Under the pieces are notes generated by a model. It saw nothing but the letters and a program-made list of their open reading frames with translations, did no database searches and had not been told where the DNA came from. A program made the position numbers and the translations under genes. Shown here piece after piece: positions 14,545 through 26,500 of a DNA stretch of 64,000 nt; the first letter of the stretch is position 1; each line of letters opens with the position of its first letter. The stretch spans positions 94,869,041-94,933,040 of the forward strand of contig JAQMRL010000008.1 of the NCBI GenBank assembly GCA_035578175.1. The letters are read 5' to 3'. The DNA is from Catonia carolina. Its lineage: Eukaryota; Arthropoda; Insecta; Hemiptera; Achilidae.

Positions 14545-17500
14545 GTCTGTGTGTGTGTGTATACAAAATATCTCAAGAACGGAACATCCTACGAACTTGA
14601 AACTTGAAACTTAAGTTGCATACCCTTACCGGACCCGACACGAACATTTTCATCAAAATCGGTCAACCGGAAGTAGTAGTTTATTCGTGTAATTTTTCAC
14701 TTTTTTGCAATTTTCTCAAAAACTGGTCCTACGATATTTTAAAAAATCGTCTGGTTTACTCATTTTTTTATTCTCTGCAAGATAGGCTAGACGTCATGTT
14801 TGCTGAAATTCTGGGTGAGGCTGTTTTCACGTAAAAATATAGTTTTTTTTAAGATTACGGCTTTAATATGCAATTTACAGCAAAAATTTATATAATAAAA
14901 GTTGTAGAGAATTTAAAATTCTACAACTTTTATTTCAAATATTTTTTTGTATAACGCTTAGTTTAGCAGTAATTTGCGATGTTTTGATTTTTTCTCACGA
15001 AAAGTGTGAAAAATCGATTTTTTTAAGATTTCGGCTTTAGTACGCATTTTACGACAAAAGTGTATATAATAAAATTTATAGAAAATAAAAAGATCTACAA
15101 CTTTTATTTAGAGAATTTTTCTCTACAGAGCCTAGTTTAGCGTGAAAGTGCGATTTTCCGCATTTTTAAGCCAAACTGAGTACGATTTTCATTTTGCGTC
15201 ATTCACTCATGATTAAAATAAGGTTATGTTTTTGAGGTTAGTGTTTTGTTTATTTCTAATATTTTATTAATAATGTTAGGTTTATTGTTAATTATTTGCA
15301 TTGGCAAGAGAAAGTTGTGTGAGTGTTTCACACCAGATTTTTTTTTCTTTGTTCAAGTTGATTTTCCCACCGGGCTGGTCTAGAGGTAAAGTCGTCGCCA
15401 AAGTCAGCTGTTTAACAGCTGATTTTTGGAGACGAAGGTTCCTGGTTCAAATCCTAGTAAAGATAGTTACTTTTATACCGATTTGAATGCTAGACAGTGG
15501 TTACCGGTGTACTTTGATGGTTGGGGTTTAATTAACCATACTCTCTCAAGAATGGTCGACCTGAGTCTGTACAAGACTACACCTCATTTACACGTCATAC
15601 ACATCATTCTCATCTCATTGGGTCATGGGGTTGCTTATTGTTCTGAATTGAACAGATTACAACGGACATATATTAGGAACAAAAGAAAGTTGATTTTATA
15701 GCAAAACAGTAATTTAACCAGAATTCCTTACAGTAATTTCAGTTAATATAACAAGCATTGCAAGAACAAAATATAGCAGTATTGTATAAGCATGTATTAA
15801 CACTTAGTATAGGTATTTATTTGTTACAATTTTAGTGGTCTTAAATATTACAAATTGGTAACTCCTACATAGAAAATCCTCAGGAGTACCTTATTTACAT
15901 AGAAACAGTAAAAAATATTTTTGAAATGTATTTTCTCTAATTTTTAATTATATTTTTTATGTACAGCCTATATAAAATATATTCTTTTCTTTCTCTTCTG
16001 TAAACTGTTTTTAATGGAAATAAAGATTATTATTACTAATCAAACATTGACCGGAAAAAGGATAACGTGTTGCAGTGAGATACTTGTAAAAAAAAATATT
16101 ACTTTTTGGATTTTAATAAATTTAAAAATAAAAATTATGCTTTATTTTTTTGAATGAAGAATATGTATTTTGCAAACTGATATTTAAGCCATATTTAAAG
16201 AACATAATTACATTAAATAATGTTTACCATAAATATATTAATACAATTAATTAAAAAGTTTCGGAGACAGTGTTCTCGAAAGATACTGCATAAAGATTTA
16301 ATTTAATTTTCTCTACTAGAAAATACAAATGTTTACTCTAGGAATATTTTAGTACTTAATCATACTAATATTTAGTACTTGATTTATTTTATTTGTCTTA
16401 GCAGTGAATTTAATTACTTTTAATGTTTCTTCTTAATGACATTTTTAGGGAAATTTAGGATTAAGTAAGACATTTAAAACAGGATAGAATTTTTAAGTCC
16501 AAAGCTGATCATTAATAAAGAAAGACAAAGCTGTCATGTTTATTAACTGTACTTTTATCTGATGATCATTTCTAAACGAAACAGGGGTATAAAAGAACTT
16601 TATATAAAAAATAAGAAAAAAAATTTAAAATTAATTACTAACCTGAAGTAATTTAACTTTGAGCCGTACTTCCTCTTCTCCTTGATTATCAACACTAGCT
16701 TTTAATTTTATTGATTCTCCACAAACATAAGCGGAACGTTCCAACTGTGTTCTTAATACAACTGGTCCCTTTTCGCAACATAAACAACATGTTGTTCTTT
16801 TATCCTGCCCTACCATTGGTTTCTGAAAGCAAATTAAAACCCATAAGAACTAATACTAAGTAACGTAGTTACAGAAAACTCTAAATAATAGATTAATGAG
16901 GAATCGACAATGTAAATACACATAAGGAACTGTCAAAAATTTCTTTCATGAGACGACGTGTCTCATCTTCTTCTTCAGGTGCCTTCTCCATTACGAAGGT
17001 TGGCTATCATCATGGTCAGTCGTACCTTGTCCACTGCTGCTCTTAAAAGGTCATGCGACGAGCAGTTAAACGCTTCTCTCAGGTTTCTTAACCAGGATAT
17101 TCGTCTGCGTCCCACCGAGCGTTTACCAACGAGTTTCCCTTGAATTATGAGATGCAGAATCTCGTAGGTATTTAGGCCCCCTCATGATGTGTCCAATGTA
17201 TGTCAGTTTTCTTATATTTATGCTCTGCAGGATTTCCAGCTCTTTCCCCATTCTTCTGAGGACCTCCATATTTGTGACCCTGTCCGTCCATGGTATTCGA
17301 AGCATTCTCCGGTAGGTCCATATTTCAAACGCTTGTAGAACGTGTCTCATGGCTGATGACAATAATTTAAAAAATCACTTAGTCTATCTTTAACTTATGG
17401 CAAAAACCATTAGTAATTTCTTTATCTACTCTTTAAGAGAAATCGAATGAAACTATTTTTGTTTTCTAAATTCCGACTTTGATTTCTTAACTTTTGGTTT

Positions 17501-20500
17501 TGGACCACTTCCGGTCAAAATCGGAAATTCAAACCCAATTTAGGTCCACTAACTTTTTGTGCAGATTACAAATCTGAAAACCGTTTGTTACTACCTCATC
17601 TGGGTGTGACGGATGGACGGACAAAACAAAATGTTAGACGACAATTTTAAATATTACCAGCAGTAAATGCAAATATGGGAAAATCTTTTCTTATTTATTT
17701 ATTTTTTAAAAGTCACTTCAACTGCTTGGTTATTAGTGACTGGTGGATTATATGACGGTAACTGGGTTTTGACTTGTGAAAATTTTCAGACCCTGACCGG
17801 GAATCAAACCCGGTACCTCCAAGTGGGAGGCAAACGCACTAAGCACTACGCTATGGAGGAGGCCATGGGAAAGTTTATTGGTGTTTCTAGCACTGGAGTC
17901 TTTCAAACTTGGCTCTACTGCACTGAGGAAGGAAATAGGAGAGTGTAGGTAAAATTAAAAGCTCACCAAAACAATTTATTTTATTAATAATATTTATAGA
18001 TAATATACTAAAACGAATCAGTTCTGCATAGGCCTAGTTTAAATACATATTATTTTTAGACAACTTTTTCAGAAATGACGTTTTTTCGTCACGTTGACGG
18101 CTCGGCTTGTGGATGTGAAATGACTATCTGGGTATTCCATTCCAAAAACGATCGCGTTGCTATAGGAACTGTTAGGCCATCTAACTAGTCTAGACTTCAA
18201 AAAAACCTCATATACTCTACTATTTGGTTTGATTTATTAAGTTTTTGCAATGATTGAATCAAGAGGATTACTAGAAAACTAACTACAAAGTTTTATACAT
18301 TTTTCTTGCAATCTCACTAAACTTAGGCCTATTTACTGTTATTTTATTTTGTTCCTTTCTTCTTTTCTTAATCATTTGTGCTGCTTCAGTTTTTTTTTCA
18401 GATGTTTCCCTTATTTTATCAGAAACTTTGAATTTAATTTTTAAGTTTTGCAGGAACTCTGCCATTGCCGGTCACAAGCCCGGGGCCTCATCTGGCAAGT
18501 GATGAGGAAAGAGGAGTGGGAGGAGTAACAACCTCGTTAAAAAACCAGGGTCCATCTGGCTCCGGATGGTAGCACCCTGTAAGGGCCCCTGCCGAGGGTT
18601 ACTAGGTGAAAACCGGTCAACGGCCTCGAAGGCGGATGAGGAGTAATCCCAACGGCGGAGAGGGCGGATGAGCCTAGGGAGAAAACCCAAATTAAATCCA
18701 GGGTAGACTTGACTCGCAGCTGTGGTGGAAGCAACAAGTCTAAGGGAGTAAACCTGATAAAAATCCTGCAAGTTTGGAGGCAGTAAGGTGGCGGCCCCAC
18801 CATCAAACTTAACTTGCGCAGCGCTCGTACCGCGACCAAGGGATTCTTCTACTACTGATAAATTGCAAACAGCCTCGGATAGGACCGGAAACAAGGGAAA
18901 AACAAAAAGGAATGCCAACAAAAAACGATTTGAAATAATGGATACGATGATTTTTGCAACTTGGAATCTGAGAGGTGTGAAGGGGAAGGAGGAGGAACTG
19001 ATGCGGGAGCTAAAACAGAAAAAGGTAGACCTAGCAGTAATCACAGAGACAAAGAAAAAATTGAAGGGCACCAAGGATTGGGGAGATTATGTGGAATTAT
19101 GGAGTGGTGTAGAACAGAGCAGAAGAGCATGTGCTGGAGTGATGGTTTTGGTCAATCGGGTATGGAAAAATAAAATAGAAAGCTATACATGGGTTAATGA
19201 AAGAATTTTGACAGTTCGGATTAAATTAGATAGAGGTTTTCTGACACTGATAGGTGTATATGCTCCAGAAGAAGGGAGAAAAGAAGAGACTATTGAATTT
19301 TACGAGATATTGCAGAAGCAACTGACATCATGTAAGAAATCAGATTATGTCATTGTCTCTGGAGATTTAAATGCACGTGTTGGTAATCAACCGATTCCAC
19401 AAGTGGTTGGAGCATATGGAGAATGTCACTTGAACGAGAATGGTAGACAGTTACGTGATTTTTGTACATTCAATAATCTGAAAATCACAAATACCTTTTT
19501 CAGAAAAAAAGACATCCACAAATACACTTGGGCAGCAAGAGGATACAAGTCATTAATTGACTATGTTATTGTGAATAAGAAAACTGCAAGCCAAGTTCGA
19601 GATACCAGAGTATATAGAGGAAGCGATATTTCAAGTGATCACTACCTAGTTGTTTCAAAAATACAGTTATGGACCAAATGGAGAAAAAATAAAAAAGTCA
19701 CAAGAAATGAAGGAAATGAAGTTTATAAAGTCTACCTCCTGCAGACTGAGAGTGTCAGGACCCTATATCAGACAAGATTAACACAGAAACTTTCTATGAG
19801 GCCCACAGCACCGACAGTGGAGGAAGAGTGGATCAACTTAAACGATATTTTAAGAGAAGTAGCCTATGAAACGCTGGGGACGAAAAAACTTGTAACAAAA
19901 CATAAAGGTTTGAAAATTTGGAACGAAGAGATTGCTGGAGCTATTAAGGATAAGAAGATTGCCTACAAACAATTATTGAAATCACCTACAGATCAGGCAA
20001 AGGAAAATTACAGAAGACAACGTAATGTAGCTAGAGCCATTGTTAGGAAAGCTCATGAGGATGCATGGGATAGGTTCATTGCAGGAATTGAAGATGATCT
20101 ACATGGAAGGCAAGAGGTTGCCTATAAGTTAATGAAACACCTCAATAATGATGAGAAGGAGATGGCTAAAATAGACAATATAGAAAAACAAGAATGGATT
20201 GAGCACTATAAAAGATTGTGGTACAAAAGCGATTTACCATTCATGGAAGAAGCTCATCATCCAGAATCAAAACATGGTATTGATCAAATAGCTATTGAGG
20301 AATTGGAAGAGGCATTAAAACAAACAAAAAATAGGAAGGCAACAGGATTAGATCATATAAATTCAGAACTATTGAAATTAGGTGGTACACTACTCAAATT
20401 TCGCCTGCTTCACTTGATGAACATGTGTTGGACTTCGCGATACATTCCTAAAGATTGGGAAAAAGCCATAGTAATCTCGCTGTTTAAGAAGGGTAACAGA

Positions 20501-23500
20501 AAAGATACAAATAATTACAGAGGAATTAGTTTGTTGAGTAATGTATATAAATTATACAGTAAAATCCTGAACAATAGACTCAGAAAAATCTCGGATGTGT
20601 TATTATTAGAAGAACAAGCCGGCTTTAGAAAGGGCAGGTCTTGCATTGACGATGTTTTCTCTTTAAAGCAGATAATTTCAAAACGAGTTGAATTCAATTC
20701 GGAGACACACCTTGCATTTGTAGACCACGGAAAAGCGTTTGATAAAGTTGATAGACATATCCTGTTTGATGGATTGGTCAAAAGAGGCTTTCCAATACAC
20801 TTGGTGGAAGTTATAGAGAGTTTGTATCATGGAACAGCTGTCATCTTGAACTGTTCAGGCTCTCTCACAGAGGAGGTTCGTACAAATGTTGGTTTGAGGC
20901 AGGGCTGCCCGCTCTCACCAACTTTATTTAACATTTATGCTGATGATCTCTGTAGAAGATGGAAGCAAAAAGTCCACCCAGGCATTTGGATAGCCCCGGA
21001 AGTCTCCATCAGCTCGTTGTGGTTTGCTGACGATCAGGTGATACTGCAGGAAACAGAAGATAATCTCCAGAAAGCATTACACCAATTGAATCTTCTCAGT
21101 GCTGAATATAACATGAAGATCTCATTCAGTAAAACGAAGGTGATGGCTTTTGTGGGAAAAGATCCAATTCGGTCTAAGATAGTTCTTGATAACAAAGTCC
21201 TGGAACAAGTATCACATTTCAAGTATTTGGGGTGTGATATCACATATGAAATGGATCAGGACTTGAACATGAAAATAAATAGATTCCAAGCTATCTGTGG
21301 AACAATCAACAGGACCTTGAGGAACAAAGCCAGAAGGGAAACGAAAATGAAATTCTATAAAGTTATGGCTATCCCCACTCTTTTATATGGTTCTGAAACC
21401 TGGGTACATAAAAAGAAGGAATGGAGCAGGTTACAGGCTGCTGAAATGAGATTCCTAAGAGCAGTGAAGGGTTGTACTAGGGAAGACAGAATCCATAATA
21501 CTGAGATCAGAAAAGAGCTCAACATACCCTCTATATGGCAGAAAATCGAGGAAACCAAACAAAACTGGAAGGATCATGTGGAGCGCATGGAGGATGGAAG
21601 AATTCCCAGGGCAGTCATCTCCTATCAGCCAGTAGGAAAGAGAAGTGTGGGCAGGCCTCGTAAGAGATGGAATTGATTAATAAAGGAGTTTGCAGTCGGA
21701 ACAGGCAATGTGCCTAATCCTTGAAGGAAGACGACGACGACGAAGTTTTGCAGGGATTTTTAAACCAGAAATATTTTTTCTAAATGTTGTTTCGTCAAAG
21801 TAATCCTGTTCTTTAAATTTTTATATTACACATTTCAGCGTTTTGAGAGAAATTTAATTACCTTGGGTTCTGATCACTATATTTATGTAAAAACGTTTAC
21901 TAATTTTTCACTGTTCATTCACTTTATATATGCCAAAAACGTAGTTGCCCATAACGAGCAGGTGGAGTATTAAATTAATTGAACTCAATCTGCTGACACC
22001 AGGGTTACAAAAAAAGTTCTGTTTCTTAGCATATAGTCAGCTAATTATATGACTGAACTATTTAAGAACAGAAGAGGTAGAGGGGTAAATGACATTACTC
22101 AGAGTTATCTCCTCTAAGAGTAATGAATTTCACTTTACAGCCAGACGCTTGGTGAATGAAGTGAAGGTGTCGTTTGAAGGGTGGAAAGTAAAAGATTTTC
22201 GGAGGCCCTGGCATGCTGATAAGCATACTCTTTCAGCTCAGTGAGGAAGGTAATGGTAAACCACCTCACTCCTCGTTTTACTTAGTAAACCTTTAGAGGT
22301 TCTAACCAGCCTTTCGGCTGTTGACCTAAACAACATGCCAAAAATATTTTGCTTTTCCGTTGTATGATTGAATCTTCAATTAATTCTATTAAACTATACA
22401 ATTTTATCTAGTTGCTTTCATTCGTCTTTCTCCATATTTGTTCATAATTTATTTTTTGTTTTGTTTGTAATAGAACAAAATAAATATTTGTTGTATTACA
22501 GCTTTTTCTATCATTTTTATTCGAATTTGCATTAAGGAGATTTGTTGTTGGGTATGATTAAGTAGAAAGGATATAAGATAAATTAAGAAGGACAGAAAAT
22601 CTGTTGAAAAAGTTTTTTAAAGTATTGCTTGAAGTAAGATTTATTAGTTTTATTTACATGTTCCCTCTTTTAAGTTTTATCAGAGTACTTACATATATTT
22701 TATCATGTCATCTCATGTCATGTTATGAATAATATTCTATATTCTTAAAAATTAAACGAAATTATTACATTGAAAGGAATTATCATTCTAAATTATTTTC
22801 ATTGCGAAATTTTTCAGATAACTGTTATCAGTAATAACCTTATTTGCTGTTGTTTAGGTCATCATCCGAAAGGCTGGTTTGAACCTATAGAGGCTTTAAT
22901 AAGTAAAACGAGGAGTGAGGTGCTATCCAATTGCCTTCTTCACTGAGTTGACACTAAGAAAAGGCTTATTGGCCTACTTAAGGGGATGAAGTGTTTCCTT
23001 CTAATTAAAAAATGAAAGTGGATATTCTTTTAAAGCTTAAGCTAGGCCATACTAAGATTCTATTCAAAAATCTTTTTACGGGTGATATCTACAATTCATG
23101 ACAACGATGAAGAACGTGAATAGCCCTGAAAATCAACGTTTTTCTTTCTTAAAGTTAAGAATTTTAATTTTTAATATTGCAGAAAGCTATTTTAAGTCAT
23201 AACTTAATGTAAACTACTGAAAAATTTTTCAGATAACTGTTATCAGTAATAACCTTATTTGCTGTTGTTTAGGTCATCAGCCGAAAGGCTGGTTTGACCC
23301 TATAGAGGCTGTAATAAGTAAAACGAGGAGTGAGGTGCTATCCAATTGCCTTCTTCACTGAGTTGAAAAGTATGTTTATTATCATGCCAGGCCCTCTGAA
23401 AAGCATCTACTTTCCATTCTGCAAATGACACCTTCACTTCATTCACTACAGGGTCTGGCTGTAAAGTGAAATTCATTACTCTCAGAAAGGGTAACTCTGA

Positions 23501-26500
23501 CTAGTGTCTTTTACACCTCTACCTCTTCTGTTCTTAAATGCTTCAGTCATAATTGGCTGACCATGTGATAAGAAACAGAACTATTTTTGTAGCCCTGGAA
23601 CTGGCAGATCAAGTGCAAATAATTTTACACTCCACCTGCCTCTTTTGGGCAAATAACTTTATTTATTAAATACAAAATACATTAACCTTAACATATTTAC
23701 TAATACTCTTGATAATTACTTGATTATATTGTATATTAACTATATTATTATGATATTCATATTCATATTATTATATTATATGTGTTTTTTTGAAATTTAT
23801 ACAATTTTTAACAAGTATAGATTTAGTTTCGTTTCCTAACTGATAAACGGTGTGAGTTTCACGTGATTTTAATAGTTATTGTGAAATGAAGACTTTTGAT
23901 TCTTTTTATGTATTTGTTTTATTTTTCATGATGATTTTTTTAAGAAATTGTGATTTTATTATTAAGATAATTTAATATTTTTCGAATAAATGGTTGACAT
24001 AAACTTATCTTGTTATATTATAATAATTGTTAACACTATTTGCTTCTGACCGATTCTTACCGCTTCTTGAACCGATCGCGTCGCAAAATCGGATTTGCTT
24101 CATAGTATTGCAATGTTGTCGTTTTAGTTTTAATTTCATCTACAGACAGCGTTTCTGTTTTGTACAATGGTTTAGTAATGTATGTAGTAAATTTTTACAT
24201 ATACTACAATAGTTTTAGTTGCATATTCTGCTTGTGTTTCTCTGTTGAAACCACGCTGTCCTAGAGATGAATTAAGTTATTTCTTGGTTTTTATGATGTT
24301 TTTTTGTATATATTTTCTTCAGTTTTGAACATAGATTAGTTTTGTTTGGTTTCATTCGTAGGAAAACATTAAAAGTAACGATTCGTATATAATGAATTTT
24401 GAAAGTAGAGCATAAGAAAGTTTTAAACAATAGTGTCATCTGAAATTTTAGAAAAATATTTGTGTAAAAATTATTTTCAAATAGTTTCAGAATCCCTTAC
24501 TGTCAGATTAATATTTGAGTAATGTATTTATTCTATTTTTCTTAGGTTTTTTTTGTTATTTTGATGTTACGTGACAAGATTTGTGATTTATAGCAAATTT
24601 TTAATGATTTCTTTACGAATCGGTGACTAGAAATTCTCTGCCGGTCTAGGAATATGTTATTGCCGGCTGTAGATTAAATATAAACTTTATCTTTTTGTTT
24701 TTTAGTTATTTTTTTCTAAAATGCAAATAAAAATTACAAGAATGAAAGAATTTCTTTGTAAAACTGTACTTGTTGTACACACGATTGATAAATTAGTGAA
24801 GTGACAACGATGATCGAGCAGAGGTTGTAATTCAACCCAGGTAAATGGTTTTGGCTATTATAATAAATTGCGTAAAATGAGAAATCTGATAGTTCTTCTG
24901 CAATAGCAGGAAAGTTTGAAATTCTGTAATTCTGATTATAGTTAAACATTCGGAAATTAAATCTTCAATATATCGGATATTTTCTGCAACCTTTTAGAGA
25001 TATCTTTCTACAATCAGATATCTATGTTACACCGGATTATTTTGGAAAATATTTTAATAAACATATATTATTTATGTAACTATTAATCTTGAACGTTTAA
25101 TCCAACGAAACTTTAATTTAAGTAAAATTTACATTGATTATTATTGACCTATCTGGAGAGCGTTAGCCCCAGAAGTTTTAATAGATATTGTTAGTTGTTA
25201 GAATCACTATACAAGGATTTAAGTAAGAACGATATCACATTAGTTTGTTCATATTAGTTTTCAACTTTGAGAAACATTATTATTTAATCCAAAACTGTAA
25301 ACAAAATAATAACGACTCATATGTAATTTAAAAGGATTTAATTAAAACCTAATTAAAATACAGTTATTAAAGTTGTTTCAATTAACTACTCTGTTTTTAT
25401 TTAATTATGTTTTAAACATTGAATATAAGTTCTGAGATATCAGAAAATTAGTTTATCGTACGTACAGTATACACGTCCTTGGTTCAGTGGTGGAGAGTTA
25501 AACCCAGAATGAAAGCTTCTAGTTCAATTTCTTGAAATGTGTAAAGCATTTTCAAAATTTAAATTCTTTAGTTACTAAATAGAACAAAATTTTTACTTTT
25601 TCTTGCCTATATAACAAAACACAAACATTACGTAATATTCAGAGCCTTCTTTCACAGTATTTTGTATAATTTTTCCATCGCTCTAGAAGACCACTTACGG
25701 TTAGACAACCGCGCTGCAAAATCACATAAATGATCTTATTCGCGAAGACAGGTAAGTCAAAACTTTCCAAATTTCTATCTAATTTGTGTAATATTTGAGT
25801 TGGAATCCCGCTGAATTTTTGCAAAAGTCTTCGAAATGGATTCCAAGACAGTTGACTTAAGCTCATAAAAACATAGAATGAGTGAGACGTTTGAGAAGTT
25901 GGGTTAAGAGTTGTTGCCACATCCATTTTACAGCCCACCCCGTCCGATTTTCATTTGCTCAACCCGCTCAAAAGCTCTTTGGCGTCAAAAAGTTCGTTGA
26001 CAACAAAGCGGTACAAGAATGGTTCAAACAACAAGGGAAAGATTTCTACTCTGAAAAAATCAAAAAGCTCACAAAATGGTTAGACAAGAATCAACATTTT
26101 GCTGGTAAAAGTTTTTTTTTTTAATTCCTAATATGTGTACGTTGCAATCTGTTCAATTAAGAACAATAAGCAACGCCATGACCCAATGAGATGAGGATGA
26201 TATGTATGACGTGTAAATGAGATGTAGTCTTGTACAGACTCAGGCTGACAATTCCTGAGAGGTATGGTTAATTGAACCCCAACTATCAAAGTACACCGGT
26301 AACCACTGTCTAGCATTTAAATCCGTATAAAAGTAACTATATTTACTAGGTTTTGAACCAGGAAACTTCGTCTCCGAAAATCAGCTGTTAAACAGCTGAT
26401 TTTGGCGACGAAGTTACCTCTAGACCAACCCACCGGGGTTGGTCCAGAGTAAAAAAGTAGTGCAAGTTTCAATGTCATTGAATGAATCGTTTATTCTTTA

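Noticed and set aside
14360..14614. Recurring open frames with the 'FSCLYEYIGRKVLF...VCVCVC' theme (also at 3719, 50471, 53714, 60135 and 62016) as a conserved Cys/Val-rich protein family
   Set aside because: They are translations of the family H repeat end and its (GT)n tract. Frame ends vary with microsatellite length, and both strands give open frames. No independent coding signal exists.
15426..15701. Similar small frames at 15426, 27712, 47228 and 47852 as a gene family
   Set aside because: They are translations of the SINE body. The A/B boxes, A-rich tails and dispersed copies explain the conservation.
17788..17862. Functional tRNA gene
   Set aside because: The T-arm and B box are good, but the acceptor stem ends do not pair and there is a relative at 13378, so a SINE head is more likely.
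18283..18465. 60-codon Lys-rich minus-strand frame ending at the RTE insertion site as an interrupted host exon
   Set aside because: Its ATG lies in the element. When the 12-bp duplication is used to join the flanks, the upstream frame meets a stop within a few codons, and no splice acceptor was seen.
18472..19074. 200-codon minus-strand frame opposite the RTE 5' region
   Set aside because: It is a GC-rich antisense shadow of the retrotransposon's 5' untranslated region and endonuclease; no motif was seen.
25639..25938. 99-codon minus-strand frame with MGCKMDVATTLNPTSQ start
   Set aside because: It overlaps the mariner relic on the opposite strand and shows no recognised motif; the plus-strand transposase similarity is better supported.
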